From: Euborellia annulipes
Taxonomy: Eukaryota; Arthropoda; Insecta; Dermaptera; Anisolabididae
Direction of reading: 5' to 3'
Length of the DNA stretch: 64,000 bases
Assembly: GCA_023213315.1 (NCBI GenBank)
Contig: JAKCPI010005089.1
Span: 1 to 64,000 of the forward strand
The notes below the pieces were generated by a model that made no database searches, was not told where the DNA came from, and saw nothing but the letters and a program-made list of their open reading frames with translations. Shown here piece after piece: positions 32,110-44,508 of this stretch (the stretch's first letter is position 1; each line of letters begins with the position of its first letter). The position numbers were made by a program, and so were the translations under genes.

Positions 32110-32690
32110 AAAGATTTCATCATTTATTTTTTCCCTAATTTTACCGTGTTGCGGTAAATTCTAATTTCAAAGTTTAAACCACTGTAGATTCCGAATGGCT
32201 ACATAGGATCAGACCAAAGGTGATGTCAATTTGTGCAGAAAGAAATCCTCTAATAGATTAAATATAAAAAATCACGAGTAATTCTCTCTAAAATCAATTT
32301 ATTTTCTCGAAAAACCTCATTTTTTAAGGAAAAAAAATTTCGAAAAATTGCCCCTTTTGCGCAATGCATATCTACTTGACCCTAAAAGCTACATTAAATC
32401 AAAATATATTTTTAAAAAGATCGGTTCAATCCTCCAGGACCTTTATCGATATGAGGTCATTTTACCGTATTAGAGCACTCGGCGGGAAATCGTTATTTGA
32501 AAGTTTAAACCACTGTAGATTCCGAACGGCTAATCAAATCAGCCTAAATGTAATGTCAATTTGTGCAGAAAGAAAAACTCTAATTGTCTATATATATAAA
32601 TCGCGATTAATAAACTCTAGAATTAATTATTTTTTTAACAAAACCTCATTTTTTAAGAAAAAGTCGCCCTTAATGGATAAAAGTTTGGCC
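32110..32690. repeat. Two-copy direct repeat, ~335-bp period
   Basis: 'aaagtttaaaccactgtaga', 'atgtcaatttgtgcagaaag' and 'aaaacctcattttttaa' each occur twice in the same order (near 32168/32503, 32224/32559 and 32310/32640). The 120-codon ORF over the second copy is broken in the first copy, so I do not treat it as a gene. The block ends at 32771-32812 in the 'tactttctctc...agagaaagta' hairpin of the dispersed family. Confidence 0.75.
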
Positions 32691-33039
32691 ACACCTGTCA
32701 TATATTGTCACTATGAAAATGTATGAACATGTTTGTTAATGTGAACAAAGTACGAGTAAAAAAAACAACAATACTTTCTCTCTCTATATTTCAATATAGG
32801 TAAGAGAAAGTAAAAATAGTTTGAAGTCAAGAACAAGACGTTGTCCCAGCCAACACCAAATTTTTATGAATAAATTTGGTCCTAATTAGGTCTCGACTGA
32901 CAACTCTGTTCTTTAATCAAATTGACGACGTGAACTTTTCATATTTATTAAATTGTAATTACAAGAAATTCATTTAAACTTTTATTTTTTTTTTTTTACT
33001 TATTATTTATGAAATATTAATTAATCATATTTAAATAAA

Positions 33040-33423
33040 ATGACATACTTAAAATCATGGGAGGAATTTGAAAAATCAGCTAAAAGGTTATATTTACAAG
33101 ACCCCATGAAGGTAAGTTTTTTTTATTATTTAAATTCAAATTTATAATATAATTTTTTAAAATAAATATTAATATTATTTAGGTGAGATATTCGATGAAA
33201 TATATGCATTCAAAAAATGCTTTAGCTTTAAAAATATCTGATGATATCGTGGTATGTATAATATTTTATTTTTAAATTATTCATTTATTTATATAGCCTT
33301 AATATTAATTTTAAATTAAATTTCTAGGTTCTTCAATATAAAACTGAAATAATGCAGGATATAAAAAAAATCGAGAAATTTCTCAGCAATTTGATACGAC
33401 ATATGGCATCCAAAGAGCAATAA
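33040..33423 (+). CDS. SRP9: Signal recognition particle 9 kDa protein (SRP9), 3 exons
   Basis: Subunit of the SRP Alu domain. With SRP14 it binds the 5' and 3' ends of SRP RNA and pauses translation while ribosomes are brought to the ER. The exons are 33040-33111, 33183-33251 and 33328-33423. They join to 79 codons in frame with GT-AG introns of about 70 bases. The protein is 78 residues (human 86). It keeps the family landmarks in order: SWEEFEKSAKRLYLQDPMK at the N-terminus, VRYSMKYMHS, LKISDDIVVLQYKT, then QDIKKIEKFLSNLIRHM near the end. The alpha-beta-beta-beta-alpha layout fits. The shorter tail ends at KEQ. It is divergent from the SLC46 gene and convergent with the ICE1-like gene. ORF finders miss it because the exons are tiny. 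Confidence 0.95.
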
Positions 33424-33571
33424 AAAATATATAATTTTATTCTATTGAACATTCCTATGAAATTAATTTTATATTAATTACAAATATATATTAATGAATG
33501 AATTCGATTTGATTATTTAAAAAAATTTCTACCTAAATTTTTATTTTCAAGAGACACGGTATGTATTTTTA

Positions 33572-33577
33572 AATAAA
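33572..33577 (+). terminator. Poly(A) signal for SRP9
   Basis: AATAAA about 150 bases past the SRP9 stop. A further AATAAA follows near 33604. Confidence 0.4.
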
Positions 33578-34094
33578 TCTCTACCTGTGTGTATCTATGT
33601 GTAAATAAATATAATTCTTTAATACAAAGTACAAATATAAATTTGTAGATAAAATGAGAAAATAATAAAATCGTTTTAAAATTTTATATTTAAAAAAATT
33701 TCTGTGATTATTTATTTATAAGCCAAATTTTAAGTGTAATTGCAATTCCGGATCCCAAGGGGTGTGCTCCTTTCGGTTCAAATCAAACGTGCCACCCTGG
33801 GGATTTGCATATATAAAAAACTTTTTCTTTATGACTAGAACATTAAATGATTGAAAATTTTATCTATGCAGAAATGACTCTCTTTCTAGAGTGATTTTCA
33901 CATAAACAAACCTCCTTCTGGATCCCAAAAACAAAAGATTACGATACCCTAGTGTCATTTGTTTGTTTGAAATAAAAAATCAATTGTATATATTCCTTAC
34001 ATTTAATAGTACAAAGGAAGTTTAGGGTGATGCTTGGTTTAACTAATATCTTTTTAAAAGGATTTTTGGTATATTTTCAAAAATATTCTCGCTG

Positions 34095-34200
34095 GGGTTC
34101 ATATCTTGTGGATGTACCTGGTGTCCCGGGTTCGTTTCCCATTACTAGCACAATGTATTTCAATTGAATTGGCTACCAATTTGAATGTTTAAAAAACAAT
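34095..34200 (+). repeat. tRNA-derived SINE fragment
   Basis: 'tcccgggttcgtttccc' matches a tRNA T-arm/B box and is followed by 'aattgaattggctaccaatt', related to the body of SINE family A ('gactaccaa...ttgaaataaat'). Confidence 0.5.
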
Positions 34201-34872
34201 TCAGAATAAATAAAAAATTATGTGTAAAAACAGTTCTTATTCAATTGATTTATTTAAGAACGCAAAATATCAGGTGTAAGTTAAGATCTTGTAGGGAGGG
34301 ATTATAGACCCCCTGTAGGACCGCCATTGAACCCCAACTTGAGAAACGTAATCTAGTCTAGTAGTTGCCTTCACTCAATCAATTGATCTTCTCAAGGGGT
34401 AGACACTCTTCTCCCGAGATATTCTGATCGATTTAAGAAATTTCTGGGTAAAAGGAAATAGGATTAAATGACTAGCGAGAGGGTTAGAATATAAATAAAT
34501 AAAAAGGAAATAAAAAGATGAATTTCTAAATAAAGAAAATATATATATATTTTAATGTACAAAAAAAAAAAAACACTTTATAAAAGAAAAAACGAAATGT
34601 TTTATGTTTTACCAAACAAAACCCTAATTTTTTATGAAAATCGGTTGCTATCTTAAGGTGCTACAACATTTTAGCCTTAAATTTTTAAAATATTACAAAA
34701 AATAAGCTGAACCTTCATAAAATCTGGTCGTGTTGGGCACATATGTAGTGAAAGTAAATGTAATATTGAAATGCAAGTTGAAATGGATCATGGCACGCAC
34801 GAACACAGCTTGTGTTTGACAACATGAGAACTTTAAAATGGCAGTGGTTCACTATCATTGATATGAATCTTT

Positions 34873-34931
34873 AAGGGGCCTTTACACGATTAGTCAGACT
34901 GACAGTCTGATTGATCGTGTAAGGGCCCCTT
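34873..34931. repeat. Short hairpin element
   Basis: Arms 'aaggggcctttacacgatta' and its near-perfect complement surround 'gtcagactgacagtctga', itself palindromic. About 59 bp with almost no loop. Confidence 0.8.
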
Positions 34932-35045
34932 ATACAAAATATATTACGAAAACTTCAAAATTTTGCCTATTCGGCGTAACATCTATATATTATTGAATAA
35001 AAATAAAATTTTTATATTTAAAAAAAATAGGAACTAGAGTAATTA

Positions 35046-35746
35046 CACTGTGCGGCAAGAAAAAAAGCCCCGGGAAAATTCCTTCAGATTCTTAAGTAAA
35101 ATGACCTGAATCCAAATAGGACATCCCTTTTCCCCCACCACGTACCGTTTTCGGGGGTGGCTCCCTACTTCTTTCCACCCCTTTTCGTTAATTATAGGGC
35201 CATGAATAAAATTTGGAGGGACGAAAAGAAATATTTTAGCCTTAACAGTTCTTCAGAAGGTCTAGAGAAGTGAAAAGTTAAAAAACATTAACATTTGGAT
35301 CCAAGGGGGGGGGGGGATGTGGGGGAGGATTTTGTCGCTTAAAATGCAAAAAAAATCATTAAAAATGATGCATTTTTTCACTGATTTTCTACATATTCCA
35401 ACAAAAAATTGTGAAAAATCGATCATTTTTAATGATTTTTTTTGCATTTTAAGCGACAAAATTCTCCCTCAACCCCCCCCCCCTTGGATTCAAATGTTAA
35501 TATTTTTCAACTTTTCACTTCTCTAGACCTTCTGAAGAAATGTTAAGACTAAAATATTCCTTTTCATCCCTCCAAATTTTATTCATGGCCCTATAATTAA
35601 CGAAAAGAGGTGGAAAGAAGTAGGAGCCCCCCCCCCCCGAAAACAGTACGTGGTGGAGGTAATATTTGAATTCAGGAGGTCATTTTAATAAAGAATCTGA
35701 AGGAATTTTCCGGGGCCGGAAAAAAGTTTCATTTTGCCGCACAGTG
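35046..35746. mobile_element. TA-flanked 701-bp palindromic element
   Basis: Starts 'cactgtgcggcaa' and ends 'ttgccgcacagtg', with TA on both sides. The arms (~335 bp) are inverted copies throughout, including 'cttctctagaccttctgaag' and its complement and 'gcatttttt'/'aaaatgc' blocks. The ORFs on both strands at 35262-35526 are mirror images of the same arm. The right edge is 28 bases from the stop codon of the ICE1-like gene, so it lies in that gene's 3' region. Confidence 0.85.
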
Positions 35747-35774
35747 TATAAAATGATAATAATCAAATTTTGGG

Positions 35775-37707
35775 TTATTTCCTCAGAAGGGGTCCAAGAG
35801 TCATGAAAATAGATACTAATTGGTCTGTGGAGCCTCGTGTTGTGTGGATAATGCAGCGGACGAGAGCTTCCTCAACGGATATCGACATCACTAAAAATAG
35901 AATAGAAGCTCTGAGATTAAATATCCAATAGAAATGAAATGAAACAAAAATTAAATTGACTTTTTAAGCTATTGTTTGCCAGTTGGTGGCCTGATCATTT
36001 CAAAATAACAAAGTACTCGAAAGGAAAAAAAAAAGTTTCATACAATTTATATTTTGGATTGGAGACTTATCAGATATAAGAAGAAAAAAATCTTACCTCC
36101 ATGGCAATTTTTAAAATAATCAATGAGCTTATTTTGAATTTTGGCGATTTCTTCCTTTGCTGAATCAGGAAAAGGTTTTAAGAGGATACCTGAAAAAGAA
36201 AAATTTATTCAATAAAGAAATACAATAACAGGAAAAAATTAAATTCGAGTTTTTTTTTCGTTCAATTTAGAGTACGTCAAAACTTGCATTTCAACATTGT
36301 ATTTCTATACTATACATAAGCAGTGTATAAAATAATATAAAGAGTCTTTCCTCAACAAAGACACTCATCACAGATGATGACTTACAAAACATTATACGCA
36401 TTTATAAGTCACAACAACATCCATATATGAAGCTGAATGAAGGATCATCGCAAATTAGACTTCGTCTAGAAGCCAAGAAAGGGGGGGGGGAGTGTACTAC
36501 CCCCTGTAATATCATCATCATCATAGTGTGGGTTTCAAAAATGCTTATAAAATATAAATAAATACTCACCTATAATTTCAAGGGTATATTCTAAAATGGA
36601 ATCACTGATTTTGCCAGCTTTCCACTCTGGGAGGATTGGCATCAGCCAACGATTTATCAAATTTGTTGCAGTCCAATTCCAATCTTTATATTTGGCAAGT
36701 AAATTGAACGCAAATTTCAATTCACGTTCGCCAGCTGAAAATAATTATCAATTAATTAATTTATTTGAAAAGATTTACTAATATTCTTAATTTAAATAAA
36801 TATGCATTTTCAAGTGTTAACATAACATACTGTCGGAAACTAAAGTCGACACAAAAAAATCGGGTGTGACAAGCTCAGAACACAACTTCCAATGGACGAA
36901 GGTCAGAGAAAGTTGGATGCTGTGATCATGGGCACCACATTTTTATGTTAAATACAACAGAAACTTTGAAATTAATTACCTTTTAACTTCTCGAGATAGG
37001 AATTGCAAAGAGAAACAGTCTTGAATTCCCCCATTTTGTACCCATAAGAATTTAGTATCATCTTCAGTTCATTTATTTTAAAAGTGCTGCTGCTCTTAAC
37101 TGCTCTCAACTTTTTTTTTCTATCAAGTAGTAAATGTACTATACATTGTATTAAAGGAATATCTATAAAAAAAAAAATACATTTATTTTGCATTAATTCA
37201 ATACATCTACAGTAGTCCAATAGAAAGGTCAAAAAAAAGCGTTTTTAAATTTTTCCTTCGCATCTCTTGGGACAGGAAGGATACTCATGAGCCTGTGGCG
37301 AGTTCTCTGTTCTCTGGTCCAGAGTTCCACAATATTTCTTTAACAATGACATAAGTCCAGTGACATAAGTTTAGTCCACGAAATGTTATTTGTTGTCAAT
37401 TTTATTTGATGATTAAGCTACTGCGATTCGACTATAAAGAGATGTCTGGGATATAGAATGATTATTTTACCTTTGCCATATTCGTAAAATGGCAAAACGT
37501 CACGGAACACCATTATTACATTGTATATAACCAGATAAGCTCTTAAATTATATATGTATAACGTATCAGTGATGAACATTCGTGCTTGAGTGATATTCCG
37601 AGTGACCATACAGAGAGCGGCATAAAATCGGGATAAAGAAATAATCTCATTTAACTAAAAAAAAAAAAAAAGATTGAAATTAGAAAGAGAAGCTTAATAA
37701 ATGAATA

Positions 37708-37740
<33 letters not shown>

Positions 37741-40310
37741 CGTTAAATCACTTGGTGAAAAATTCTTTTAACGAGTTTTATTAATAAACTTTGAAAAACA
37801 AAAAATCCAATCTGACTGGTCGCACAGCACACAAATTTCGATTAGTGAAGGCAATTTAGTTCCAAACTTGACTACTTGCGTTTTCTAAAGTTATTTTTCA
37901 AAATTTTAATCTCATATTTGGATATTTTATACACAATAGAGACCCTCTTTTGAATTGAAATTTACATGTAAATACCGATAAGGATTTAACATTGGTTCTA
38001 TGGAAGGAAGAGCCGGAAAATGAATTTGAAAAAACAGAAATACTACATCAGTAAAGCGTACTTCAAACAATTTTCAGGGGGAAAAATGAGAATATAGATT
38101 TTAAAGAGGATCTAAAAAGTAGTTGATTTATGTATGAATTTTAATCAAAATCGTTAAAGCCAAAGTTGAAAAAAACAAAAAAAAAAGTGAAAAAGTACTT
38201 CAAACAATTTTCTCGAAAAATTTTACTGATATACTTTTTAAAAGAGCAAAACGTAAAAATAATTGACTTTTGAAATTTTAATTAAAATTGTTAGGGCTGA
38301 TTTGAGAAATTCAAAAAAAAAAAAAAAAAAAAAAAAAAACTGAAAAAGTAATTCAGTAAAGTCTAGAACTTTTTGGCTGATTTTATTCTAAAGCTTATTT
38401 TGAGTGTTCGGGAGAGTAACTAACTTAAATATATTATTTGAATCTAGTAGCTCAATTTCTCCATGTTTAAAATCGTTACACACAGACAAACAAACAGACC
38501 AATTTGTGGGACCAACTTTTTTGGACTTAGGGGACCTCAAAACATGTATACCCATCAAAATCTCGACATATTATCCAATACTTTCTCTCTATATATTGCA
38601 TATATAGGCAAGAGAAAGTAAAAATGTAAAGAAATATGACTGGCTGACCAAGAGACGAAGCTTGAATTCGAAATTTTTTTTTTTTTATAAGCCAAAAAGC
38701 GCTGCTCCTTTTATCAGCTTCATGAGAAAGCAGAGTTTGAATTTTCTTAATAAAACTCGTTATAAAATAAACTTTTTTTTTTTAAATATGAATTTAAATA
38801 CTTACAGGTTTATGTTTTTTAAAAGTAAAAAGAAAAGACTCGATATTCCTAAAGATGGCTGGGATTAATGAATTATTGGTATCAAACTTAGATAGAGCGA
38901 AAAGTATGCCTAAAAAGTTTTGATGCGCACGGGAGAGAGGCGGTGTAGAGCTTAAATCGAGAATACCATCTTCTTTTCTGGCAAGATCAACGAAAACTTC
39001 AGCCAATGTTGCGATATTGATATTTTTAAATATCTTTAAATTAACATTTTCACCAGAAGATATAATTTCTTCATAGAGCTTTATTTTTCTCAAATTCAAC
39101 GTATCTCTTTCTTTTTTTCGCTCTTCCTCAGAGAAGTCCGAATCAGAGCTTTTCTTAGTCTGTGTATGTATGTTACTTGTTGCAACTTCATTCTTTTGAG
39201 TGGATTTTGTCCGGGTTTTAACTAAAAAGAAAAATCGATTAGTAGAGATTGTATGAATTCTGTTTTATTTTTTTAAATAATTTTTTTTTCTTTGGGATTA
39301 GATGCTTTGAATTGGGATTTAGAGCCGATGCTCTAGAAAAGAAATAAATTAATTAAGTTCTATTGGAATTTGTAAGAATTAAAAGAAAAATTGAGGCTAC
39401 ACTTTTGGTGTATTTTGTGTAAATAGAAAGAAATTGGCATTGGCACCTGGAGGGGGAAGTAAAAGAAGAGATGGTGAGAGCATGGGAGAAGTGGCAGCAG
39501 CTGAAGAGAGAGGCAAGGAGAGCCACAAAGAAGGAAGTACCCCAGACACCCTGTTGAAGAGGCTTAAGTTCAAGATGCCAAGTCCAGAATCAAGAAACGG
39601 ATGATGAGTGAAAAAGAAGAAGAAAAAACAATAACAAAACATTATAAATTAAAATTGTAAATAACTGTAAACAATCCCTAAACCCTGGATAAGGGAGGGG
39701 GAAGTCAAATAAATAAATTAAAATTAATTATAAAAAAAAAAATAAAATATTTTTAAATAATTTTTTTTATTTATTAAATAAAACAAGAAAAAAACAAGTG
39801 TAAATAGAAAGGGAGTGTCTTCATTACAAGGGCGGATCCAGAGGTGTTTCTCGGGGGGGGGGGGGGTAATCTGGTGTGACTCGTCGCTCAGCACACTATT
39901 TTTTTTAATTTCGGTAATTTAAAAGCGCATTCTGTACTTGTTTGCCAGAATATAAATACACATCAAATTTTCAAGTATTAATTTTAAAAATTTTACATTA
40001 AAAATAAATTTTTTTGCGAAAAAAGGTATTTTTTTCGAATCTCGGGGGGGGGGTAATTACCCCTTACCCCCCCCCCTTGTATCCGCCCTTGCTTGATTAA
40101 CGCTTTCAGTAGAAAGATCAACAACAAATAAAAGTAAATTAAATCCAAGATGAATAACCTAGTAGGCTGTATTGTTATACTGCTATTTATTTACTGCTAT
40201 AAAAATATATTTTTACTTACTTCTCGACTTTAACTGGGAATGTTTAGGCATTGTCGGTTTTGAATTTGTTGGGGGATTAATATCCAAATCTTCTTCTGGT
40301 TTTGTCCTCT
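35775..40310 (-). CDS. ICE1: Little elongation complex subunit 1-like protein, C-terminal part, 7 exons
   Basis: ICE1 scaffolds the little elongation complex, which acts in transcription of snRNA genes by RNA polymerase II. The exons are 40310-40221, 39221-38806, 37654-37471, 37162-36980, 36734-36570, 36189-36097 and 35890-35775. All are joined by GT-AG introns and remain in frame to TAA (about 415 codons). Exons 1-2 are polar and Lys/Ser-rich with a SDSDFSEEERKK stretch. Later exons are helical. LSRFYAALCMVTRNITQAR and LLAKYKDWNWTATNLINRW with P.LPEW resemble, from memory, the C-terminal helical region of animal ICE1 (LLC.H..W.WT..N.I...LWP). The identification rests on short motifs, so it is moderate. 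The reading frame requires an upstream exon ending in phase 1; a candidate lies at 44602-44663. The MPKHSQ Met in exon 1 is an alternative start. The last exon is the least certain. Confidence 0.6.
37680..38800. repeat. Intron with hairpin-ended dispersed repeat, copy 4 (about 37800-38622)
   Basis: Plus-strand copy in the intron between the second and third exons of the ICE1-like gene. 'ctgactggtcgcacagcaca' is at the left, then 'agagccggaaaatgaatttg', 'gggacctcaaaacatgtata' and the terminal pair 'tactttctctctatat...aggcaagagaaagta' ending at 38622. It contains long A runs. Confidence 0.65.
39397..39720. other. GC-richer intron segment
   Basis: The minus-strand ORF 39642-39397 has low-complexity Ser/Leu/Pro content and no motif. 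The DNA is purine-rich ('gagagcatgggagaagtggc'). It is probably a repeat scrap in the intron. Confidence 0.35.
39827..40091. mobile_element. hAT-type MITE family H, copy 3
   Basis: Termini 'caagggcggatccagagg' and 'gtatccgcccttg'. It is flanked by 'cttcatta' and 'cttgatta' (7 of 8 identical), a slightly decayed duplication. Same interior as the copies at 24017 and 44247. It lies in an intron of the ICE1-like gene. Confidence 0.88.
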
Positions 40311-41636
40311 CTAAAAAAAGAAAAAAGAAACAACGAAATTAAAATTAAAGGATTAATACGTTTTTTTTTTTAATAAGGAGGCAGAAGTCTACATTTAAGA
40401 GAGTATAAATATGATTTATAAATTTATAAATCATTTTTTATTTTTTCTAATAGGGTGGAAATTTTTTTTTTTTGAGATTTGGAAGGCCACGGGGGGGGGG
40501 GCAATATACCCCAGGCCCAAAAATGGGACCCAGATCTTTGGAATTTTGGGATTTTTCGGTATCTAAGCCCATTTAGACCCCATCCATATTTATTTGAAAT
40601 GATTTGTAGTCAAAAAAATATAATAAAAACTCTTAATAATTCGATGTTTTTTTTCTTTCCTTTTGAAAATTCAAACTTTTTGATAATTCGAATTTTTTTG
40701 CGATCCCTTGGATTTCGAATTATCGAAATTCGACTGAATAAGCTTCTATTCTTTTTTTTTCAGGGAGGATTTAAAAAAATTCTGCCCACCCTTTAACAAA
40801 AAAAGATGCCAGGGATTTAATTAGGTGAGAGGAATGGGTTGACCAAGAGATTATATCTCGACAAATTAAAGGTTATGGAGAAAATACTCCAGCACTACAT
40901 TGCCAAATAAATTATTTTAATGTGCAAAGCAACAGCTGGTGTATTTTCTCCATAACTTTTACGATTTGCTCCAGCATACTTAACCCAGGGGCGTAGCCAA
41001 GGGGGGAGATGGGGGGAGTCTCCCCCCAAGGTCGGATCGAGTTGACAAATGTTGGCAAAATCAAGGACCAGTTGGCAAAATAAAGTTTATTTAACAGAAA
41101 TTAATTTATATTTTAATTTAAAAAAAAAAAATTAAATTTTCTTTTTTTATATTTTCATCTATTAAAAAAAAAAAATTTTTTTAATTTTCAAATAAATAAA
41201 TTTATTTTCTTTTTACTGAATATAAATTTATTATACAATGTAATACAAACACAAAGAAAATCATTAGGATTATTTTAAAAGGGAAAATAAAATATTTGAA
41301 CAAATAAAAAGAAACCTGTCGTTCATTTGTAATTGGAAATGGAATAATTTTCTTTATTAACTATAATTGTAAAAAAAAGGAATTCCAATTAAACAATGTT
41401 TTTGATAGAAATATAAATTTTATACAGGCCAACAAAAAAAGTTTTTTGAAATTTAGGTCCTGGCTATATGGAAGCGTTAATTCCAAAAATGCCATCAATT
41501 TTGCGCCATCCGCTCTAGTTTTAGAGATATGGAAAAAATTAAATTTTAATAAATAATCTGATCAATATTATTTTGAATTTTCTAGATTTTTTTAAGTCGT
41601 TACCCCCTGCAGATAGTTGAAATACATAGAAATAGA

Positions 41637-42366
41637 AGTCTATACTGTAAAGTTTGAGCCCAATCGGAGGTGGCTTAGTGGTGCAAAACACGGCTAAAAG
41701 TTTAGAAAAATTGCATTTTTTCATTTTTTTTTTCAGGACACTCCTGAATAGAATTTTTACCATCTCTGAATGGAAAAAAGTATGTTTACGATCGTCTATA
41801 GTTTTTAACTTTCCAAAAGTTAATCAATGCCAAGCGTGGCGAAAGCCCCGGGATTGGTGACCTAGAGCAATCAGCTTGTGGAACGTCCTATCGGTAGCCA
41901 TCGGTATAATGTAATTTAGAAATATATTAAATAAAGTCATACCTGGCCTTTGTAGCCGAAAAAGTTAAAAAAAAATAAATAAATAATTCATTGATAACGA
42001 AATTATGAGCAAAACAGTTTTCTTAGTCAGGATTCAGAGCTATCCATCCATATACCCAAGAATAGCCCTAAATTCTTGGAGCAAAACACCATCTTTATCA
42101 TAAAATTTTCTTATATTTGCTTTTTGACAAAATTGACTTTGATAACTATTTTGTTCATAATTTCTTTAGTATCATTTTTAGAAAGTGAAAGAACTACAGA
42201 ATATCGTAAATATGTTTTTTTGCATTCAGTGATGGTAAAAGATTCTACCTATTAGGGGTGTCCAAAGTTTAAAAAACTGAAAAAATTCGATTTTTCTAAA
42301 ATTTTAACCCTGTTTTGCACCAATAAATCGCCTCCAATTGGGCTGAAACTTTATATTTCTATGTAC
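41637..42366. repeat. Foldback element
   Basis: The left arm has 'cccaatcggaggtgg', 'gtgcaaaaca' and 'tttttaccatctctgaatg'. The right arm has their complements ('cctccaattggg', 'gttttgcac', 'cattcagtgatggtaaaa'). The centre is unique sequence of about 370 bp. Confidence 0.7.
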
Positions 42367-42824
42367 AGTGGAACTTCACTTAACGAGCATAATTCGTTCC
42401 GGAATCATACTCGTAAAGCGAAACACTCGTTATGCAAAACAATAACATTCTCCCCTTGTAAAACTAATGGTGTTTTATTTTTGGAAGGAAATGATAAAAA
42501 AAAAAAAATTGGTTTCACAATAAAAACTAAATTTAATTAAAAAAAAAAAAAAAAAAAAACGGAGCAATCCATTGCGAAATTTTTGAAGCAAACGAGGACC
42601 CCTGTTTTGGCATTTTTTTTCTTTAATTAATTTGACTTCGAACTATGAAACACAACTGATTTGATATTCATCCAACGAAAATTCTAGCAAAAATAAATTT
42701 ATTTCTTAAAAGAGGATATAAAGAATAAAAAATATATAGTTCTTTATTTTTTACAATGTAATAAAAGGCTTTAAATTTTTTTTTTCCGTTTAGAGTATGC
42801 AATTGCATAGGAATCCGGGCTCTA

Positions 42825-43105
42825 ATCATAACATATTCTTATAGGAAATTTAACGCTCTACAAAAAATGTTTCCTATGATTTTTGGGTTACTGTTGTGTA
42901 TTATACACAATACAATATATGTATACACAACAGTTACTCTACTGGTTCAAAAGTTATTCGAGGTCAAAGTTGAAGTCAATTTCATAGATTTTTTTCAATT
43001 TTTTGACTTCGACTAACTTTTGAACCAGTAGAGTAATCCAAAAATCATAGGATACCTTTTTTGTAGAGCGATAAATTTCCTATAAGAATATGTTATAGTC
43101 ATAGC
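42825..43105. repeat. Foldback element
   Basis: The arms share 'acatattcttataggaaatt', 'gctctacaaaaaa', 'cctatgatttttgg' and 'ttactctactggttcaaaag', each with its complement on the other side. Confidence 0.75.
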
Positions 43106-44246
43106 AAGAAGTTGTTTCATTGATGAGTTACAAAATTTTAAAGACAAAAGAATTTTTCCCATGTTATTTCCATTTAAAACTTTGGGGACCGGGTTAATTT
43201 TAATATTAAGAGATGAAATTTGACAGGAATTTTTTAAATATATTTGATTTAGGACTATCGTCAAAAAAGTCCACCCTAATATATATATATAAATAATCAA
43301 TGTAGGCCTATATGGTAATATTTAAAAAAATCCGGGGTGCACTTTCTGTTTAAAACGAGAAAAATACATTTATGCATAAATTGAATTGGCTACCAATTAT
43401 TTGAAACAAATTGACCTCCATGGCCTTAAATGTCTAAAGACTCAAAATCTCTACTAAATAAATGAAATACAAAAAAATCGAGTCCTTTAAGAAGACAAAT
43501 CTGAATGAATCTCCGACCAGTATCAATTCCAATCAAAATCAAGTGTAGAATTCCTACCTTAAATACGAAATACAGGAGCCAGCCACCAAATGTGGAATGA
43601 AATATGAGAGCCAGCCACCAAATTAATACGATGAAAGTCGTTGATTTATTAGAATTTCAAAATTTCTTTAAACACGTATGTAATGGTTTAGACAACTTAA
43701 GTGAACTGACGCTGAGGGAATACACTGAAGCTAAAGCATGGCGGGTAGGGGCGGGTAGGAAGCCTCCCCCACTCTTGTTAAATTTTATTTAATATTATAT
43801 TTTTTTTTAACTAAAAACAGGCTAAAAATTATATAATATAATGATTGATTGTTAAAATATTAATTTAGAGTTATAACTAGGAAAATGTTATTTTATTAAA
43901 ATTAAATCAAAATAAGAGAACTATTTTTTTTGTCGAAGATCCTGCGGCTTGATTCTTATTAACAAGTGTTTTTTGATTGGTTGAGGGAGAGATGGGGGGG
44001 GGAAGGGGAATGGCGAGTTCATACGATCCGAGAGGAAAGGGGCAACTATGGTTCTCGGAATGGGGGAGAGAGAGGGAGGGTTTGGGTGTCGAAGAGATAA
44101 TCCATCCCCTAAATGAATAAATTTTAAAACGTATAAAATATTTTTTGTAATTTCAAACACTATTTAAAATTTTAACACCATGCTTTTCTCTATATATATT
44201 TAACTTTATTCATAATTTTTCTAAAATTCAGAGGTTGGAATACAGA

Positions 44247-44508
44247 CAAGGGCGGATACAAGGGGGAGGTAAAGGGGGTAATTACCCCCCTGAGATTTGA
44301 AAAAAATACTTTTTTTGGAAAAAAAATGTATTTTTAATGTAAAATTTTAAAAATTAATACTTAAAAATTTGATTTGTATTTATATTCTGGCAAACAAGTA
44401 CAGAATGCGCCTTTAAATTACCGAAATTAAGAAAAAAGTGTGCTGTGCGACCAGTCACTCCAGACTACCCCCCGGGGCCCCCGAGAAACACCTCTGGATC
44501 CGCCACTG
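44247..44508. mobile_element. hAT-type MITE family H, copy 4 (opposite orientation)
   Basis: Termini 'caagggcggatacaagg' and 'cctctggatccgccactg'. A perfect 8-bp duplication 'aatacaga' stands at 44239-44246 and 44509-44516. The interior is the reverse of the other copies ('gccagaatataaat' appears as its complement). Confidence 0.92.

Larger units (their letters stand above)
33620..35040. other. Gap between SRP9 and the ICE1-like gene
   Basis: No gene seen. It holds a SINE-like piece (34095-34200, with 'tcccgggttcgtttccc' as a tRNA B box and 'aattgaattggctaccaat' as body) and a 59-bp hairpin at 34873-34931. Confidence 0.45.

Noticed and set aside
32364..32726. 120-codon ORF
   Set aside because: It lies over a 335-bp direct repeat whose other copy is not open, so there is no sign of coding constraint.
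35262..35526. Similar ORFs on both strands
   Set aside because: They are mirror readings of the arms of a 701-bp palindrome; the matching proteins follow from the inverted repeat.
38404..38607. 67-codon ORF
   Set aside because: It falls inside a non-coding copy of the dispersed repeat and is not open in the other copies.
43604..43792. Plus-strand ORF that reads like coding sequence for about 40 residues
   Set aside because: It decays into G-rich repeat sequence, has no splice partners and no recognised family. It may be a transposase scrap, but the evidence is too thin.
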